Assembly (NCBI GenBank): GCA_945860335.1
Contig: CAMAQW010000063.1
Location: 1-9,695 of the forward strand
Reading direction: 5' to 3'
DNA length: 9,695 nucleotides
Source: Sediminibacterium ginsengisoli
Lineage (GTDB): Bacteria > Bacteroidota > Bacteroidia > Chitinophagales > Chitinophagaceae
The notes under the pieces were generated by a model. That model saw only the letters and a program-made list of their open reading frames with translations, was not told where the DNA came from and ran no database searches. This document shows positions 7,414 through 9,695 of this stretch, piece after piece (position 1 is the stretch's first letter; each line of letters starts with the position of its first letter). The translations under genes were made by a program, and so were the position numbers.

Positions 7414-8076
7414 ATGAAACATTTATTTAGATACATCTTACTTATTGCAGTATCATTATTTTGCGTAGACGCCATTTCGCAACCCTTTATCAATGAAATA
7501 AAAGCGTTTAGAAAAGCAGACTCCATAAAGGCGCCAGCCAAAGACGCCATTTTACTTATTGGAAGTTCTAGCTTTACCAACTGGAAAGACGTGTCTAGCT
7601 ATTTCCCGGATAAAACCATTATAAACAGAGGGTTTGGGGGCTCATCACTTCCTCACATGATGATGTATGCCGAAGACGTTATTTTTAAATACAACCCAAA
7701 GCAAATACTCATTTATTGCGGCGAAAATGACTTAACCGGCGGGCCTTCAATTACAGCAGACACTGTTTTTGAACGCTTAAAAACATTGTACACACTTATA
7801 CGATCTCGTTATAAAAAAGTACCTATCGCCTACATTTCGATGAAGCCTAGCCCAAGTAGAGAAAAGTATTTAGTAACCATGCAAAAAGCGAATGAACTAA
7901 TTAAATCATTTATGGAAAAGCAAAAAAGAGCCGCCTACATTGATGTTTACCACAGCATGTTTGACGCAGACGGTAAAATCCTCACCAACATATTTTTATC
8001 AGATAAGCTCCATATGAATGCAGCAGGCTATAAGATATGGCAGGGCATTATTGCACCTTATTTGATAACAAATTAA
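7414..8076 (+). CDS. Secreted SGNH/GDSL-type hydrolase, possible carbohydrate esterase
   Basis: This is a 220-residue exported serine hydrolase of the SGNH fold. A signal peptide covers about 1-22 (YILLIAVSLFCVDAIS). Block I is ILLIGSSSF at 46-54, where the usual GDS is GSS and the likely nucleophile is Ser52. Block II is NRGFGGSSL (71-79), with a glycine for the oxyanion hole. Block III is GEND (103-106), with Asn105. Block V is DKLH (197-200), giving Asp197 and His200 of the triad. All catalytic blocks are therefore present. The reaction is not fixed by family: ester cleavage on acetylated sugars, lipids or other esters are all possible. Beside a mannan PUL, removal of acetyl groups from acetylated mannan is an attractive inference. 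I chose the ATG at 7414 because it opens the signal peptide; an earlier in-frame ATG at 7294 lies inside the AraC gene and gives no signal peptide at its N-terminus. It starts 10 bp after the AraC stop, suggesting an operon. Confidence 0.88.
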   Translation: MKHLFRYILLIAVSLFCVDAISQPFINEIKAFRKADSIKAPAKDAILLIGSSSFTNWKDVSSYFPDKTIINRGFGGSSLPHMMMYAEDVIFKYNPKQILIYCGENDLTGGPSITADTVFERLKTLYTLIRSRYKKVPIAYISMKPSPSREKYLVTMQKANELIKSFMEKQKRAAYIDVYHSMFDADGKILTNIFLSDKLHMNAAGYKIWQGIIAPYLITN

Positions 8077-8112
8077 TAATTAGCATGAAGCCAATTGTTT
8101 CATATAAAAACA

Positions 8113-8120
8113 TAGGTTTG
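8113..8120 (+). promoter_or_regulatory. Candidate -7 promoter element for the propeller-phosphoesterase gene
   Basis: TAGGTTTG matches the Bacteroidota -7 consensus TAnnTTTG exactly and lies 17 bp before the ATG at 8138. A TTG at 8095-8097 could act as the -33 element, but its 15-bp spacing is shorter than usual. It implies the gene may be transcribed on its own as well as by read-through from the hydrolase. Confidence 0.4.
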
Positions 8121-8129
8121 TTTAAACCT
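8114..8129 (+). terminator. Small hairpin after the hydrolase gene, weak terminator or operator
   Basis: AGGTTT (8114-8119), a GTTT loop and AAACCT (8124-8129) form a perfect 6-bp stem followed by TTT. It could be a weak intrinsic terminator for the AraC-hydrolase transcript. It overlaps the TAGGTTTG element, so it could equally be an inverted-repeat operator or chance. The stem is short and the T run is poor. Confidence 0.25.
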
Positions 8130-8137
8130 TTTGGCAT

Positions 8138-9695
8138 ATGAAATTTAATTATATATTTTTGTTTTGTTTGGCGTTTGCTAGGTTTTCTGCAATTGCACAA
8201 CCGGTAAGTTATTTATCTGTTCCTGGCTTTAAAGAGTTAGCAAAAATAGACCCAGTTGGGCATTCTGTGCTTCCAAGCGGCAGGTATGTTACACCCGCAG
8301 AAAAAATGATTCGCATTACCCACGACCCTTTTGGACTAGCCATTTCGCCAGATCAAAAAGTTGCCATCACCATGCACGAAAATGCTATAACTATTATTGA
8401 TATAGCTACGATGCAACAAAAAAGGATCCCTGAATATTATAATAAAAAAGAGAGCCCTTTAATCAAAGGGTCTTTTATGGGTGTTTCATTTGATACACAA
8501 AAGAGCCTTGTGTATTTAAGTGGTGGAGATGAAGGATCGGTGATCGTATACGATTATGTCAACTACAAGAAAATTGATTCAATTTATTTAGATGGTTTAT
8601 TTAATGGAGTGCAATACCAAGGTAGCTTTACAAGTGATTTAATCTACAATGCGCCTAAAAATGAACTGCTCATATTAGATAGAGGCAATTTTAGATTGGT
8701 ACGCTATAGCCTAGCACAAAAAAAAATAACAGCCTCAATACCCACTGGTAGACAACCTTTTGGACTTGCCCTTTCACCAGATAAAAAAACAGTATTAGTA
8801 GCCAACGTTGGGATGTACGCATACCCTTTGGTAGAGGGTACAACCAAAGAAAATATTAGCAACCAGTATATTAATTGGCACCCTTACGGCAATAACACAA
8901 AAGAATCGATAGAAGGCACTGAAATTGATGGTAAAAAAATTCCAGGGCTAGGCAGCCCCAATGCACCAGAAGCAATGAGCGTGTACTCCATAGATTTAGC
9001 GAGTAATAAAGTTGCTGCCAAATTAAAAACAGGGATGCTACTTGGCGAACTTGTTGAAGACGCAGAAGTAATTGGCGGCGCAAGCCCCAACTCAATTGTA
9101 GTAAGCAGTAAGTATGCTTATGTTACAAACGCTACCAATGATAACATAGCAGTTATCGATTACAAAAAAGGACGTATTGTAAAGCATATTCCTATTAAAG
9201 TGGATCAGCGCATTGATAAATTAAGAGGATTACTTCCTTTTGGTATTGATATTTCTAAAGACGAAAAAAACTTGTACGTAGCGTTACTTGGATTTAATGC
9301 GGTTGCTAAAATTGAGTTGGCTACCGATAAAACAGTAGGACTTATTCCAACAGGCTGGGGCACAACAAGGGTAAAGCTTTCAAGTAATGATTCAACCATT
9401 TTTGTAACCTCATGCAGAGGTTTAGGTGCCGGCCCTAATGGCGGTAAAAATTTTAAAATTCCAGTGCAAGGAACTTATATTGGAGATATTCAATTAGGTA
9501 CTTTTCAAAAAATCTCAAACCCTAGTAACGAAAAATTACAAGCATACACAAAGCAAGTAATTGAAAACACATTTATTACAAAAACGCAAACAGATAGCTT
9601 GCCGCTTCCTGTATTACCTGGAATCAAAACAAGCCCTATTAAACATATTGTATTTATTACCAAAGAAAACAGAACATTTGATGAAGTATTTGGTC
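8138..9695 (+). CDS. YncE-like beta-propeller fused to phosphoesterase domain, N-terminal part (cut by window edge)
   Basis: I translated this from the raw sequence; 519 residues are visible and the gene continues past the right edge. A signal peptide ends near residue 20 (FSAIA before QP), placing the protein in the periplasm or outside. Residues from about 55 to 430 form a beta-propeller of YncE/NHL type, with recurring blade signatures PFGLAISPD (64-72), PFGLALSPD (207-215), SPNSIVVSSKYAYVTNATND (316-335) and PFGIDISKDEKNLYVA (367-382). After a linker, IKHIVFITKENRTFDEVFG (501-519) opens a phosphoesterase (phospholipase C/acid phosphatase-like) domain, in which Glu510 and Asn511 of the ENRTFD motif are expected metal ligands. 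The substrate is unknown. The first ATG follows an in-frame TAA five codons upstream. It lies 61 bp after the hydrolase, perhaps partly with its own promoter. A run of nine A at 8718-8726 lies inside the gene, in frame. Confidence 0.88.
   Translation, partial: MKFNYIFLFCLAFARFSAIAQPVSYLSVPGFKELAKIDPVGHSVLPSGRYVTPAEKMIRITHDPFGLAISPDQKVAITMHENAITIIDIATMQQKRIPEYYNKKESPLIKGSFMGVSFDTQKSLVYLSGGDEGSVIVYDYVNYKKIDSIYLDGLFNGVQYQGSFTSDLIYNAPKNELLILDRGNFRLVRYSLAQKKITASIPTGRQPFGLALSPDKKTVLVANVGMYAYPLVEGTTKENISNQYINWHPYGNNTKESIEGTEIDGKKIPGLGSPNAPEAMSVYSIDLASNKVAAKLKTGMLLGELVEDAEVIGGASPNSIVVSSKYAYVTNATNDNIAVIDYKKGRIVKHIPIKVDQRIDKLRGLLPFGIDISKDEKNLYVALLGFNAVAKIELATDKTVGLIPTGWGTTRVKLSSNDSTIFVTSCRGLGAGPNGGKNFKIPVQGTYIGDIQLGTFQKISNPSNEKLQAYTKQVIENTFITKTQTDSLPLPVLPGIKTSPIKHIVFITKENRTFDEVFG

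Noticed and set aside
8871..9399. Minus-strand open frames of 64-74 codons opposite the propeller gene
   Set aside because: They are short, overlap each other and the long in-frame propeller coding sequence, and have no motifs.
1..9695. RNA genes, CRISPR arrays, insertion sequences or integration sites
   Set aside because: I saw no tRNA-like or rRNA sequence, no regularly spaced palindromic repeats, no transposase or integrase motifs and no terminal inverted repeats; nearly all of the window is explained by protein genes.

Overview
The window looks like Bacteroidota DNA. It is AT-rich, carries a SusC/SusD outer-membrane pair, and has short A/T-rich leaders instead of strong Shine-Dalgarno sites. 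The proteins resemble those of the Chitinophagaceae/Sphingobacteriaceae side of the phylum, but I cannot fix the genus from sequence alone.

The left two thirds (1-6380, all minus strand) is a polysaccharide-utilization operon. Read 5'->3' on the minus strand it runs: SusC-like TonB-dependent transporter (6380-3264), SusD-like glycan-binding lipoprotein (3243-1621), a lipoprotein with two IPT/TIG domains and a C-terminal beta-sandwich in the SusE/surface glycan-binding position (1600-530), and the N-terminal third or so of a GH26 beta-mannanase cut by the window edge (518-1). Gaps are only 20, 20 and 11 bp, so the genes are almost certainly co-transcribed. The GH26 gene makes a beta-mannan (mannan, glucomannan or galactomannan) the most likely substrate: surface binding by SusD and the IPT protein, cleavage by GH26, and import of oligosaccharides through SusC.

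A 144-bp divergent intergenic region (6381-6524) separates this operon from a plus-strand unit. It contains two overlapping families of short direct repeats that are good candidates for regulator operators. The first plus-strand gene encodes a cupin-type AraC-family activator (6525-7403), probably the local regulator. Ten bases later comes a secreted SGNH/GDSL hydrolase (7414-8076), possibly a carbohydrate esterase that deacetylates the same glycan. After 61 bp with a candidate promoter and small hairpin comes a secreted YncE-like beta-propeller fused to a phosphoesterase domain (8138 to beyond 9695), cut by the window edge. Its link to mannan use is not evident.

I see no RNA genes, mobile elements, CRISPR arrays or broken genes. 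The window is mainly a recognisable mannan-type PUL. The less routine elements are the repeat-rich divergent control region, the C-terminal module of the IPT lipoprotein, and the esterase and propeller-phosphoesterase genes beside the regulator.
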